Positions 8,424-16,402 of a stretch of 64,000 bases of DNA are shown here, in pieces; positions within the stretch are counted from its first letter, which is position 1, and every line of letters begins with the position of its first letter. The notes beneath the pieces were generated by a model, which was given only the letters and a program-made list of their open reading frames with translations, did not search any database and was not told the DNA's origin. This DNA comes from Brucella tritici. Lineage in GTDB: Bacteria > Pseudomonadota > Alphaproteobacteria > Rhizobiales > Rhizobiaceae. The DNA is taken from the NCBI RefSeq assembly GCF_902825325.1, contig NZ_CADEAR010000009.1, forward strand, positions 1 through 64,000, written 5' to 3'. A program made the translations under genes and the position numbers.

Positions 8424-9794
8424 TCAATAGCGCTCGAACCCGCGATGCAGCTCCCAGTCGGTTACGCGCCGATCATATTCGATCTGTTCCCAATGGGCGG
8501 TATGGACGTAGTGGTTGACGACCGCTTCCCCGAGAGCCTCCTTGAGGAACGCGGAGTTTTTGAGCGCCTGTGCGGCTTCGCGCAGCGTGTACGGAATTTC
8601 CTTCAGTTTTACCGCACTATAGGCATCGCCGACGAAGGGCTCGTCGAGTTCCAGTTGTTCATCGATTCCCTGCAGGCCCGATGCGATGAGCGCTGCAAAA
8701 GCCAGATATGGATTGAGGTCAGCGCCGCCGATGCGGCATTCGATGCGAATGCCTTTCGTGCCTTCTCCACAAAGGCGAAAGCCCGCTGTGCGATTATCCT
8801 GACTCCACATGATTTTCGTCGGTGCAAAGGTGCCTGCCTGAAAGCGCTTGTAGGAATTGATATAGGGCGCCAGGAAATAGGTATAGTCGGTGGCGTATTT
8901 GAGCTGTCCGGCCACCCAGGAACGCATAAGCGGCGTCATGGTATAGGGCGCTTTCGGATCGAAAAAGAGCGGCTCCTTGCCGTCGGCGCTCCAGATGGAA
9001 TTGTGCACATGGCTGGAGCTTCCAGCCTTGCCGTAATCATACTTGGCCATGAAGGTGATGCATTTCCCGTGCGCTTCAGCGATTTCCTTCATTGCGTTCT
9101 TCATGATGACATGGCGATCCGCCATTTCGAGAGCTTCGGCATAGCGCACATTCAGCTCTTCCTGTCCCGGACCCCATTCGCCCTTGGAGTTTTCTACCGG
9201 AATGCCTGCTGCTGCGAGCTGGTTGCGCATTGCACGCAGGACCGGCTCCTCCTTGGTGGTCAGGTGGATGACATAATCCTGCACATAAGGCGAAGCCGTT
9301 TCCATATCCTGCCAGTGCTTGGCGCGGGCCGTCTTGTAAGTCTCGTCGAAGAGGTAGAATTCAAGCTCGGACGCGAAATAAGCGCGATAGCCGCGCTCGT
9401 GCAGGCGTGCGAGCTGCTTCTTGAGGATAGCACGCGGGGAATGCGCCAGATCCTGATGATCGTGGTGATCGAGCACGTCGCAAAGCACGATGGCGGTCTT
9501 TTCCAGCCATGTGGCGACGCGCAGGGTCGAAAGGTCTGGTTTGATGACAAAATCACCATAACCCTTGTCCCATCCGGCGGCCTCATAGCCCGGCACCGGC
9601 TCCATATCGATATCGTCGGCAAGGAGATAGTTGCAGCCATGGGTCTCGTCGTAACCAGATTCCACGAAGAACTGTCCGTAGAAGCGTTTGCCGATCAGGC
9701 GTCCCTGCATGTCCACAAAACATGCGAGCACCGTATCGATTTCATCGTTTGCAACGGCTCGTTTCAATGCATCGAAAGTCAACTGTTCGGCCAT
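8424..9794 (-). CDS. Glutamine-synthetase-family ligase (gamma-glutamylamide synthetase type)
   Basis: A 456-residue ATP-dependent ligase with the glutamine synthetase fold. The N-terminal beta-grasp part is at about 15-110. The catalytic domain has ASELEFYLFD (metal-binding Glu), GPGQEELNVRY, GSSSHVHNSIW and a later RIECRIGGADLNPYLA. Housekeeping GlnA features such as the adenylylation tyrosine loop are not apparent. Relatives (PuuA, IpuC, GlnA3/4-like) join glutamate to polyamines, isopropylamine, ethanolamine or amino-alcohols rather than ammonia. Its place beside a TRAP importer, two dehydrogenases and an amidohydrolase supports a catabolic gamma-glutamylation role. The exact amine is unknown. 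Confidence 0.82.
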   Translation of the reverse strand: MAEQLTFDALKRAVANDEIDTVLACFVDMQGRLIGKRFYGQFFVESGYDETHGCNYLLADDIDMEPVPGYEAAGWDKGYGDFVIKPDLSTLRVATWLEKTAIVLCDVLDHHDHQDLAHSPRAILKKQLARLHERGYRAYFASELEFYLFDETYKTARAKHWQDMETASPYVQDYVIHLTTKEEPVLRAMRNQLAAAGIPVENSKGEWGPGQEELNVRYAEALEMADRHVIMKNAMKEIAEAHGKCITFMAKYDYGKAGSSSHVHNSIWSADGKEPLFFDPKAPYTMTPLMRSWVAGQLKYATDYTYFLAPYINSYKRFQAGTFAPTKIMWSQDNRTAGFRLCGEGTKGIRIECRIGGADLNPYLAFAALIASGLQGIDEQLELDEPFVGDAYSAVKLKEIPYTLREAAQALKNSAFLKEALGEAVVNHYVHTAHWEQIEYDRRVTDWELHRGFERY

Positions 9795-9857
9795 TTATGC
9801 TCGCTCCAGAACGGAAAAAAGTGATGGACGCGGCACAGTGTGCCGCGTCCAAAATTC

Positions 9858-10925
9858 TCATGCGTAGCGGTAAGGTGCGCCCGCACCTCGCATGGTTTCT
9901 TGATATTTTTTCAGGATCGCGACGACTTTGGCGTTGCGTTCGCTCTTCTGCGCGATGTCGTCCCAGAATTCCTGTGCAGCATCTTCGATCTGGTTCCATT
10001 CCGATTCCGGAATAGTCGTCAGTTCCAGCTTTCCGCCGGTGGTGCGATAATGAGCCTCGCCCCACCAGTACCAGTGCTGGCGGTAATAGTGCGACGAATC
10101 CATCGCCAGCTTGAACAGGGTCTTCAGGTGATCGGGCACGGCTTCCCATTTCTCGGTATTCGCGAAGTAGGAACCAGCCCATGCACCGTTGATGTTGTTG
10201 GTCAGATAGTACTTGTTGATGTCTGCCCAGCCGACCGTATAGGCCTCGGTCGCGCCACACCACGCAACGCCGTCGAGCTCGCCGGTCTGGATTGCGACTT
10301 CGATATCCTCCCATGGCAGCGTGACTGGCACGACGCCGAATTTGGTCAGGAAGCGCCCGCCGGTCGGGAAGGTGAAGACCCGAAGCCCCTGCAGGTCAGC
10401 GACGCTGCGGATCGGTTTGGTGGTCACGAAATTGCAGGGGTCCCAGGAACCGGCGCTGAGCCAGGTAACCCCCGGAATTTCCTTATAGGCTTCTTCCCAG
10501 ATTTCATTGAGCCCATACCAGTTGAACAAGGCTGGTACATCGAGGCTGTAGCGTGATGCGAAGGGGAAGTAAGCCCCGAACACTGCGACATCGACGGGAG
10601 ACGCCATGGAGTCGTCGTCGCTTTGCGCAGCGTCGATTGTGCCGGACTGAACGGCACGGAACAGCTCGCCCTGCGGCACGAGCTGGTCGGCAGTATAAAG
10701 TTCAATCACCATATCGCCATTGGCAGCCTTGTTGAAGGCGTCGATAGACGGCTTGATGACGTGCTCTGCAAGTGCCGGACCTGCATAGGTCTGGAGCCGC
10801 CATTTGATCGGGCTTTGTGCCCTGACATACGGCGTTGCAAGTGTGCTTGCACCCAGCGCGCCGACGGTCGTCAGCCCGGCCTTCTTGAGAAAATCGCGTT
10901 TGTTAAGCTTGCTATTCTCACTCAT
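9858..10925 (-). CDS. TRAP transporter periplasmic solute receptor (DctP type)
   Basis: A 355-residue DctP-family receptor capturing a small organic solute for a sodium-driven TRAP importer. The N-terminus, KRDFLKKAGLTTVGALGAST, looks like a Tat-type signal with Lys-Arg in place of the usual twin Arg. Cleavage is probably after VRAQ near residue 37. The mature part has PQGELFRAVQSGTIDAAQ and a typical LQGLRVFTFPTGGRFL region. The conserved Arg here (LQGLRV) normally binds a carboxylate, so the ligand may carry one. The start at 10925 has GGGAG seven bases upstream. Genes for both membrane subunits lie just upstream on the same strand. Confidence 0.87.
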   Translation of the reverse strand: MSENSKLNKRDFLKKAGLTTVGALGASTLATPYVRAQSPIKWRLQTYAGPALAEHVIKPSIDAFNKAANGDMVIELYTADQLVPQGELFRAVQSGTIDAAQSDDDSMASPVDVAVFGAYFPFASRYSLDVPALFNWYGLNEIWEEAYKEIPGVTWLSAGSWDPCNFVTTKPIRSVADLQGLRVFTFPTGGRFLTKFGVVPVTLPWEDIEVAIQTGELDGVAWCGATEAYTVGWADINKYYLTNNINGAWAGSYFANTEKWEAVPDHLKTLFKLAMDSSHYYRQHWYWWGEAHYRTTGGKLELTTIPESEWNQIEDAAQEFWDDIAQKSERNAKVVAILKKYQETMRGAGAPYRYA

Positions 10926-11025
10926 GCCCATTCTCCCACTCTTGTTTGAGTTCACCCTTTATTTGTCCCGGTCTGGCCCTTCGAGCTCTTGTCACCGGCG
11001 TATGCGCATTCTCCCGTAATTATCG

Positions 11026-12351
11026 TCATCGTCCTGTGTACCAGTTGGGCAACCACATCGCGATCTGTGGAAAGATCATCAAGATGATGATGGTCAGCAC
11101 CATGAGGAAGAAGAACGGCACGATTGAACGATAGATATCTATCAATGTGACTTCCTTTGGTGCCAAGGCTCGCATCATGAACAGATTGTACCCGAAAGGC
11201 GGCGTGATATATGCGATCTGGCAGGTGATCGTGTAGAGCACGCCGAACCAGATGGCGTTAAAGCCAAGGCTCTTGACCAGCGGTATGTAAAGCGGCGCCA
11301 CAATGACCAGCATTGCTGTGTCATCAAGGAACATGCCCAAGATGATAAACGAAAACAGCATCAACACGAGGATCGTCCATGGCGACAGATCGAAAGTATG
11401 GAGCAATATGCTTTCGATGGCTTTCACCGCCCCGAGACCGTCATAGACCGACGAGAAGCAAAGCGCGGCCAGAATGATCCAGAGGAACATGCAAGTGACC
11501 GTGAGGCTGTTCCGTGTCGTGGTTTCCCAGACAGTCTTGTTGAGGCGCCCGGTGAAAAGTGCGGCAAGTGTCGCGAGCAACGCGCCGACGGCGGAGCTTT
11601 CCACAAGGCTGGTAACGCCCGAGAGGAACAAGCCCATCATTGCGCCAAACACGACGAGCGGCAGAATGCCTGCGCGCAGCGTGACAAAACGATCGTGCCA
11701 AGTGATTTTGTCCAGTTCTTCTTTCGGCAGTGTCGGCCCGAGTTCAGGCTGGAAACGGCAGCGTATATAGATATAAATCGCAAAGAGTGCGGCCATGAGA
11801 AGACCGGGGCCTATGCCCGCGAGCCAGAGCTGCAAGACCGGCTGCCGGGCAATCATCGCATAGAGAACGAGCACCACGCTTGGCGGAATGAGAATGCCGA
11901 GCGAGCTGCCAGCCTGAATGACGCCCGTTACCATAACCTTGTTGTAGCCACGCTTGAGAAGCTCCGGCAGGGCTACGGTCGCGCCGATGGCCATGCCCGC
12001 AACACTCAGGCCGTTCATGCAGGAAATGATGACCATCAGGCCGATCGTACCCAGTGCCAGACCGCCGCGAATGCCGCCGAACCACACGTGGAACATGCGA
12101 TAGAGATTGCTGGCAATGCCCGATTCCGAGAGCATGTAACCCATGAAGACGAAGAAGGGTACCGTGATAAGCGGATACCAGTTCAATACCGCAAAAGTGG
12201 CATTATACGGCATCTCGAACGAGCCTTTGCCCCAAAGCAGGAGAGCGGCGAGCGAGCCGACAAAACCGATCACGCCAAATACGCGCTGCCCGGTCATGAG
12301 CAGCACCATCATGGTTGCAAACATGAAGAGCGTTATGAATTCCGAACTCAT
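11026..12351 (-). CDS. TRAP transporter large permease subunit (DctM type)
   Basis: A 441-residue inner-membrane protein of about twelve helices, the transport channel of the tripartite importer. It includes GLSVAGMAIGATVALPELLKRGYN and GSSLGILIPPSVVLVLYAM, the conserved PPS hairpin region of DctM. Its start overlaps the stop of the small-subunit gene by four bases (ATGA), implying translational coupling and fixed stoichiometry. The receptor gene follows after about 100 bases. Confidence 0.92.
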   Translation of the reverse strand: MSSEFITLFMFATMMVLLMTGQRVFGVIGFVGSLAALLLWGKGSFEMPYNATFAVLNWYPLITVPFFVFMGYMLSESGIASNLYRMFHVWFGGIRGGLALGTIGLMVIISCMNGLSVAGMAIGATVALPELLKRGYNKVMVTGVIQAGSSLGILIPPSVVLVLYAMIARQPVLQLWLAGIGPGLLMAALFAIYIYIRCRFQPELGPTLPKEELDKITWHDRFVTLRAGILPLVVFGAMMGLFLSGVTSLVESSAVGALLATLAALFTGRLNKTVWETTTRNSLTVTCMFLWIILAALCFSSVYDGLGAVKAIESILLHTFDLSPWTILVLMLFSFIILGMFLDDTAMLVIVAPLYIPLVKSLGFNAIWFGVLYTITCQIAYITPPFGYNLFMMRALAPKEVTLIDIYRSIVPFFFLMVLTIIILMIFPQIAMWLPNWYTGR

Positions 12352-12899
12352 ATGTGATGCCCTTCCTCAATGGCAGGACCCGCGATGGTGCTGATCGGCT
12401 TTCCACGCAGGGAGGCCCAGTCCTTGAAGAAATTGGAGACGCATTGCAGCAACAGCAGGAAAATACCGACAGTCATGATGAGCTTGATCGGCCATAGAAG
12501 CGGAGCCCAAGCGGTATAGTTTTTCTGGTTGTAAACGATGGCGTAGTTGGTCGATGAAATGCCACCAGCGACCATCACGCCGAGATAGAAGATGATGAAC
12601 AGGATGGTGATCATGTCGGTGATCATTTTCCTGCGCGGTGAAAGACGGTCGAAGAACAAGTCCATACGTACATGCGCGCCTTGCTGCATGGCGTAGGCGC
12701 CGCCGAGCAGATAATAGGCGGAGAGCAGAAACTGGGACATTTCCAAGACCCAGTTGACCGGCACGCCGAGAACCACGCGTGAAAAAGTCGAATATAGAAG
12801 GCAGGCGCCGAGTACGAAGAAGAGATACATCGCAAAGCGCCCGACATAGTAATTCACTGCATCAACATATTTGACGAACAGTCTGATCGGCTTCGGCAT
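12348..12899 (-). CDS. TRAP transporter small permease subunit (DctQ type)
   Basis: A 183-residue protein with four predicted membrane helices. The family pattern includes NWVLEMSQFLLSAYYLLGGAY and AMQQGAHVRMDLFFDRLSPR. DctQ subunits stabilise the DctM channel and help recruit the loaded receptor. It lies 11 bases after the N-formylglutamate-amidohydrolase-like gene and overlaps the DctM gene by four bases. Confidence 0.9.
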   Translation of the reverse strand: MPKPIRLFVKYVDAVNYYVGRFAMYLFFVLGACLLYSTFSRVVLGVPVNWVLEMSQFLLSAYYLLGGAYAMQQGAHVRMDLFFDRLSPRRKMITDMITILFIIFYLGVMVAGGISSTNYAIVYNQKNYTAWAPLLWPIKLIMTVGIFLLLLQCVSNFFKDWASLRGKPISTIAGPAIEEGHHI

Positions 12900-12910
12900 T
12901 TCCGGCTCCT

Positions 12911-13705
12911 TCAGGCTTTCTGTTCCGTGTTGTGGGGGCCAATTGCTTTCGCAATGTCCTTCAATATCGTTGCAAGTTTTTCGGCCCAGCCTGCCTGCGC
13001 CGGACCATCGGCAATCTCATTGTTGCGAAGTTCGATCATCACGCACGGCGCATTGCGCGGGCGGGCGTGCCGCTCCAGTGTGTAATAGACGCGGTCGGCT
13101 GGCGAGTAGGGTTCGTTCACGCCGACATTGAGGTTCAGGTCTTTCTGCAGCGCGGCAACAAGCGGTTTGCCAATCCGGTCATCTTCATCGTGAATGATAC
13201 CGATCTGCCAGGGGCGGGGGACGTCGCGATAAATGGGCGTAAATGAATGGATCGTCACGATCCACGATGGCAATCCACTTCGCGCGCGCTCTGCAATTAC
13301 GTGTTCGACAGCAGTGTGGAATGGACGATGTGAAAGATCGATGCGCGCCAGACGTTCCATGGAATCGAGAGCGTGGTTTCCGGGAACCACGGTTGTCTCG
13401 CTGATTTCCGGAATGAGATCGTGAGCGTCGAGAGGACGATTGCAATCGATCAACAGTCGCGAAAGCTGGCTTTCGACGAGAGGCGCGTTAAGAGACGTAG
13501 CGAGATGCCTTGCGACTTCCACCGCGCCGGGGTCCCAGGCGATATGTGCCCGCAATGCATCGGCGTTCAGTCCGAGCCCGTCGAAAGTCTCGGGAATGAA
13601 ATTGGATGCGTGTTCGCAGACAAAGAGATAGGGACTTTCCCCATCCTTGTTAAAGACAGAAACAGGCTCGCACGAAGCCGTGCGATGTTCTCGCTCGTCC
13701 GTCAT
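12911..13705 (-). CDS. N-formylglutamate amidohydrolase-family protein
   Basis: A 264-residue cytoplasmic hydrolase of the FGase family (HutG type 2 related). Visible family features are FVCEHASNFIP near residue 29, AWDPGAVEVARHLA, SRLLIDCNRPL, IVTIHSFTPIY and a late MIELRNNEI. Family members release glutamate from N-formylglutamate in histidine degradation, but no hut genes are present here. As first gene of an operon with a glutamine-synthetase-like ligase, it may instead cleave the glutamyl amide at the end of the pathway, regenerating glutamate. That reassignment is inference. Confidence 0.8.
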   Translation of the reverse strand: MTDEREHRTASCEPVSVFNKDGESPYLFVCEHASNFIPETFDGLGLNADALRAHIAWDPGAVEVARHLATSLNAPLVESQLSRLLIDCNRPLDAHDLIPEISETTVVPGNHALDSMERLARIDLSHRPFHTAVEHVIAERARSGLPSWIVTIHSFTPIYRDVPRPWQIGIIHDEDDRIGKPLVAALQKDLNLNVGVNEPYSPADRVYYTLERHARPRNAPCVMIELRNNEIADGPAQAGWAEKLATILKDIAKAIGPHNTEQKA

Positions 13706-13845
13706 TCTGTTTGTTCCCCGCGCTGTAACTTATGTTACGTTTTTCCAATTATGCGCTATTGCGGATTATTTGATACGTCCTATGATTATTTGTCAAACAC
13801 AATTTCGCCCAAATTCAAAAAGGGCGTTCGGGAACGGAAAGTGCT
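13706..13845. promoter_or_regulatory. Divergent promoter region with GTAAC-TTAT-GTTAC inverted repeat
   Basis: The 140-base gap between the minus-strand catabolic operon and the plus-strand RpiR regulator is AT-rich. It carries the inverted repeat GTAAC (13725-13729), TTAT, GTTAC (13734-13738), within TGTAACTTATGTTACG. RpiR-family regulators such as HexR use comparable TGTA-type inverted repeats, so this is the best candidate operator. It lies about 20 bases from the operon's first start codon. Assignment is by position and symmetry only. Confidence 0.45.
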
Positions 13846-14676
13846 GTGCCGGTGCATGCAAGCGTTGCGGAACTGATCAATGAACGGATCGATACGATGC
13901 CAGCGGGCGAGCGCAGTGCCGCCCAGACGCTGATCGCCAATTACCCGATGCTGGGACTAAAAACTGTCGCGGAGTTTTCCGGCTTGGCCGGTGTCAGCTC
14001 CCCAACAATATTGCGCTTTGTGAACAGGCTCGGGTTTCAGAGCTATCCTGATTTTCAAGCGCGCTTGCAGGATGAACTCGCGGCTCAACTGCAATCACCG
14101 CACCACCGCAACGAACAGCCGGGAACCGGGCGAGACACAGCCTATCCGGCGGTGGAACATACGCTTGAGAATATTCGTGAAAGTTTCCGGCATTTGGGTG
14201 CAAAGCAGTTGCGGCAGGCCGTGTCGGCTTTGAGTGACGCCAAGGGCAATGTCTATCTGATTGGCGGGCGCTTCACTGACCCCATTGCGCAATATATGGC
14301 GGCGCATATGACGGTCATTCGCCCGCATGTCTTTCACTTGGGCGGACAGGAGAGCGTGTGGCGTGACCGTCTTCTCGATATGGGAAAGCGTGATGTTCTG
14401 GTGGTTTTCGATATTCGTCGTTATCAGGACAGTCTTTTGAAACTGGCTGAGACGGCAAGGTCACGAGGCGTGGAAGTCATCCTCGTGACCGACCAGTGGC
14501 TTTCACCGATTGCACGCGTGGCGCGCCATGTTCTGGCGGGACGTACGGCCGTACCGTCAGCCTGGGATTCTTCGGCAGCGCTCTTTGTGCTGGCGGAAAC
14601 GGTCATTCGCGAAATGACCAGAATGCTTGAAAAAGACAGTGCCGCCCGCATCGCGGAACTTGAAGGATTACGCTGA
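13846..14676 (+). CDS. RpiR/MurR-family transcriptional regulator
   Basis: A 276-residue regulator. The N-terminal RpiR helix-turn-helix (about residues 1-77) includes LKTVAEFSGLAGVSSPTILR. The SIS sugar-phosphate-binding-type domain (about 120-260) has NVYLIGGRFTDPIAQYMAAH. It is divergent from the catabolic operon at 5777-13705 and is its likely local regulator. The ligand of this SIS domain need not be a sugar phosphate. The start is a GTG at 13846 with a GGAACGGA stretch upstream; GTG at 13852 is an alternative. Confidence 0.85.
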   Translation: MPVHASVAELINERIDTMPAGERSAAQTLIANYPMLGLKTVAEFSGLAGVSSPTILRFVNRLGFQSYPDFQARLQDELAAQLQSPHHRNEQPGTGRDTAYPAVEHTLENIRESFRHLGAKQLRQAVSALSDAKGNVYLIGGRFTDPIAQYMAAHMTVIRPHVFHLGGQESVWRDRLLDMGKRDVLVVFDIRRYQDSLLKLAETARSRGVEVILVTDQWLSPIARVARHVLAGRTAVPSAWDSSAALFVLAETVIREMTRMLEKDSAARIAELEGLR

Positions 14677-14696
14677 AAGGGTTGTCGGTACGCGTT

Positions 14697-15350
14697 TTAT
14701 TCCAACCCACAGGCCCGCAGAAATAGCGCCGAAACCTCTTTCTCGATTCGTTCAAGGTCGAGCGGTTCGTCCTTGTTGAGTTCCATCATGCTGCGAACCT
14801 GCGTTTCAAAGTCGGCATAATGCTGGGTGACGGCCCAGATATGCATCTGAAACAGTAGGGGATCGACAGGTTTGATCCGACCATCATCCACCCACGACTG
14901 GATGAGTTTCACTGCATTATGGGTCGCTGCGACGTGCTTTTTCCAATGGCGGCTCAGATATGGAGCACCATTGGCAATTTCGGTGGTGAAAAGGCGCGAG
15001 GCTTTGGGGTTTTTCTGGCTATATTCGAGCTTGGCGCGGATATATTGGCGGATCACCTTGGCAGGGTCGTCTTCGGTACTGGCCCCGAGGAATATGTCTT
15101 CCCATTCTTCGAGGATGTAGACGATGATATCCTCGTAAAGCTCTTCCTTGCTCGAAATATAGTAGTGCAGTTGCGGCTTGGTGAGACCGGCGCGGTGCGC
15201 AATGCCTTGCGTGGATGCCCCCGCAAGGCCTTTTTCGGCAAATTCATCGATCGCGGCAGCCCGTATTGCACCGAGAATGCGCCGCCTGCGTCCGAGAACC
15301 TTGTCCCGTCCGGTCAGTTCGGTGTCGTCATTCTCGTCGCCGTTGTTCAT
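14697..15350 (-). CDS. TetR-family regulator, RutR-like
   Basis: A 217-residue protein. The TetR helix-turn-helix at about residues 24-70 includes AGASTQGIAHRAGLTKPQLH and YYISSKEELYEDI. The C-terminal half, with KNPKASRLFTTEIANGAPYL and WAVTQHYADFETQV, matches the C-terminal type found in RutR, the pyrimidine-responsive regulator. It is the last gene of the minus-strand operon, 26 bases after the binding-protein gene. A perfect palindrome resembling RutR sites lies at the operon head (21552-21565), so autoregulation of the whole unit is likely. The ligand is not known. Confidence 0.82.
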   Translation of the reverse strand: MNNGDENDDTELTGRDKVLGRRRRILGAIRAAAIDEFAEKGLAGASTQGIAHRAGLTKPQLHYYISSKEELYEDIIVYILEEWEDIFLGASTEDDPAKVIRQYIRAKLEYSQKNPKASRLFTTEIANGAPYLSRHWKKHVAATHNAVKLIQSWVDDGRIKPVDPLLFQMHIWAVTQHYADFETQVRSMMELNKDEPLDLERIEKEVSALFLRACGLE

Positions 15351-15376
15351 TCATGCCTGCCGCGATTGAGGAGGGG

Positions 15377-16387
15377 TTATTGCCCCAGCTTTTTCTTGAT
15401 GTCGAGCCCCACGCCCTTGTTTACGAAGGCATCGGTCGCGACCTTGCTCATGTCGAGTTCGTCGCCGCTGACAATCCCTGCCTTGCGGGCGAGTTCGTAG
15501 AACGCCTTGACGCGATCCATCGAGATTGCCCCAATTCCCTTTTCGAGCGTATCGCCACTGTCGATAAGCTGAAGGTTCTTGATCCGCTCCAGTTCCGCAT
15601 CGAGCGTTTCCTTGCTCATATCCGGATTGTCTTTCAGGATCAGTTCATAGGCTTTACTGCGGTCGCCGTAGAGGAAATTGGTCCAGCCTTCCACGGAAGC
15701 GCTGACGAAGCGCTGTACCAGATCAGGGTTCTTTTCGATCAGATCCTGACGGGTTTCGATTGTATTGCCGTAAGTGCTGTAACCGTAGTCGGCGAGGAGA
15801 TAGGTCGTAACCTTAGCGCCTTCCTTTTCTGCATAGATCGGCTCGGCGGTCGCATAGGCCTGCTGGACAACTTTCTTGTCGTTGAGGAACTGGGCGAGGC
15901 TATAGCCATAAGGGCGCAGCTGTTCGTCCTTGAAGCCAAAGTCCTTGACGAGCCATGGCCAGAACGAGAACTGGCCATCCTTCGAAATCAGGATCGTTTC
16001 GGCATTGGTCAGATCCTTGAAATCCTTGTACGCACCTTCGTGTGCCATCAATGCCTGCGGGTCTTTCTGGTAGAACGCGGCAACAACCGTCGTCGGCACA
16101 CCGTTGGCGACGTTGTTGAACGACAGAAGCAGGTTTCCGGTCAGCAGGAAGTCGAGGCGGCCTGCCGCAAGCATTGGGCGATTGTTGACCTGGGGTCCGC
16201 CCATTTCGATTTGCACGTCGAGGCCGTATTTCTCATAGGTGCCGTCGGCAAGGGCTTGATAGAATCCGCCGTGACCTGCTTGAGCGAGCCAGTTGGTGCC
16301 GAGCGTCACCTTGTCGAGTGCATAGGCCATCTGTGCGGAAAGGCCCATGGAAAGTGCGGCTAGCGCCGCAACCAGTGTCTTTTTCAT
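15377..16387 (-). CDS. ABC transporter substrate-binding protein (NMT1/THI5-like, NitT/TauT class)
   Basis: A 336-residue periplasmic protein with a Sec signal peptide (cleavage near AYA/LDK, residue 24). The NMT1/THI5-like fold is seen in LGTNWLAQAGHGGFYQALAD, then YEKYGLDVQIEMGGPQVNNR. Relatives bind pyrimidine-type compounds, aromatic sulfonates, nitrate or riboflavin/thiamine precursors. With the amidohydrolase and RutR-like regulator nearby, a small nitrogen heterocycle is the most reasonable guess. It is encoded between the FAD oxidase and the TetR gene. Confidence 0.85.
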   Translation of the reverse strand: MKKTLVAALAALSMGLSAQMAYALDKVTLGTNWLAQAGHGGFYQALADGTYEKYGLDVQIEMGGPQVNNRPMLAAGRLDFLLTGNLLLSFNNVANGVPTTVVAAFYQKDPQALMAHEGAYKDFKDLTNAETILISKDGQFSFWPWLVKDFGFKDEQLRPYGYSLAQFLNDKKVVQQAYATAEPIYAEKEGAKVTTYLLADYGYSTYGNTIETRQDLIEKNPDLVQRFVSASVEGWTNFLYGDRSKAYELILKDNPDMSKETLDAELERIKNLQLIDSGDTLEKGIGAISMDRVKAFYELARKAGIVSGDELDMSKVATDAFVNKGVGLDIKKKLGQ

Positions 16388-16402
16388 TTGGTTCCCCTTG
16401 TT

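Noticed and set aside
8391-9824. 477-codon plus-strand open frame
   Set aside because: Antisense shadow of the glutamine-synthetase-like gene; His/Cys-rich sequence without domains.
15215-16363. 382-codon plus-strand open frame
   Set aside because: Antisense of the NMT1-type binding protein gene, which has a signal peptide and family motifs.
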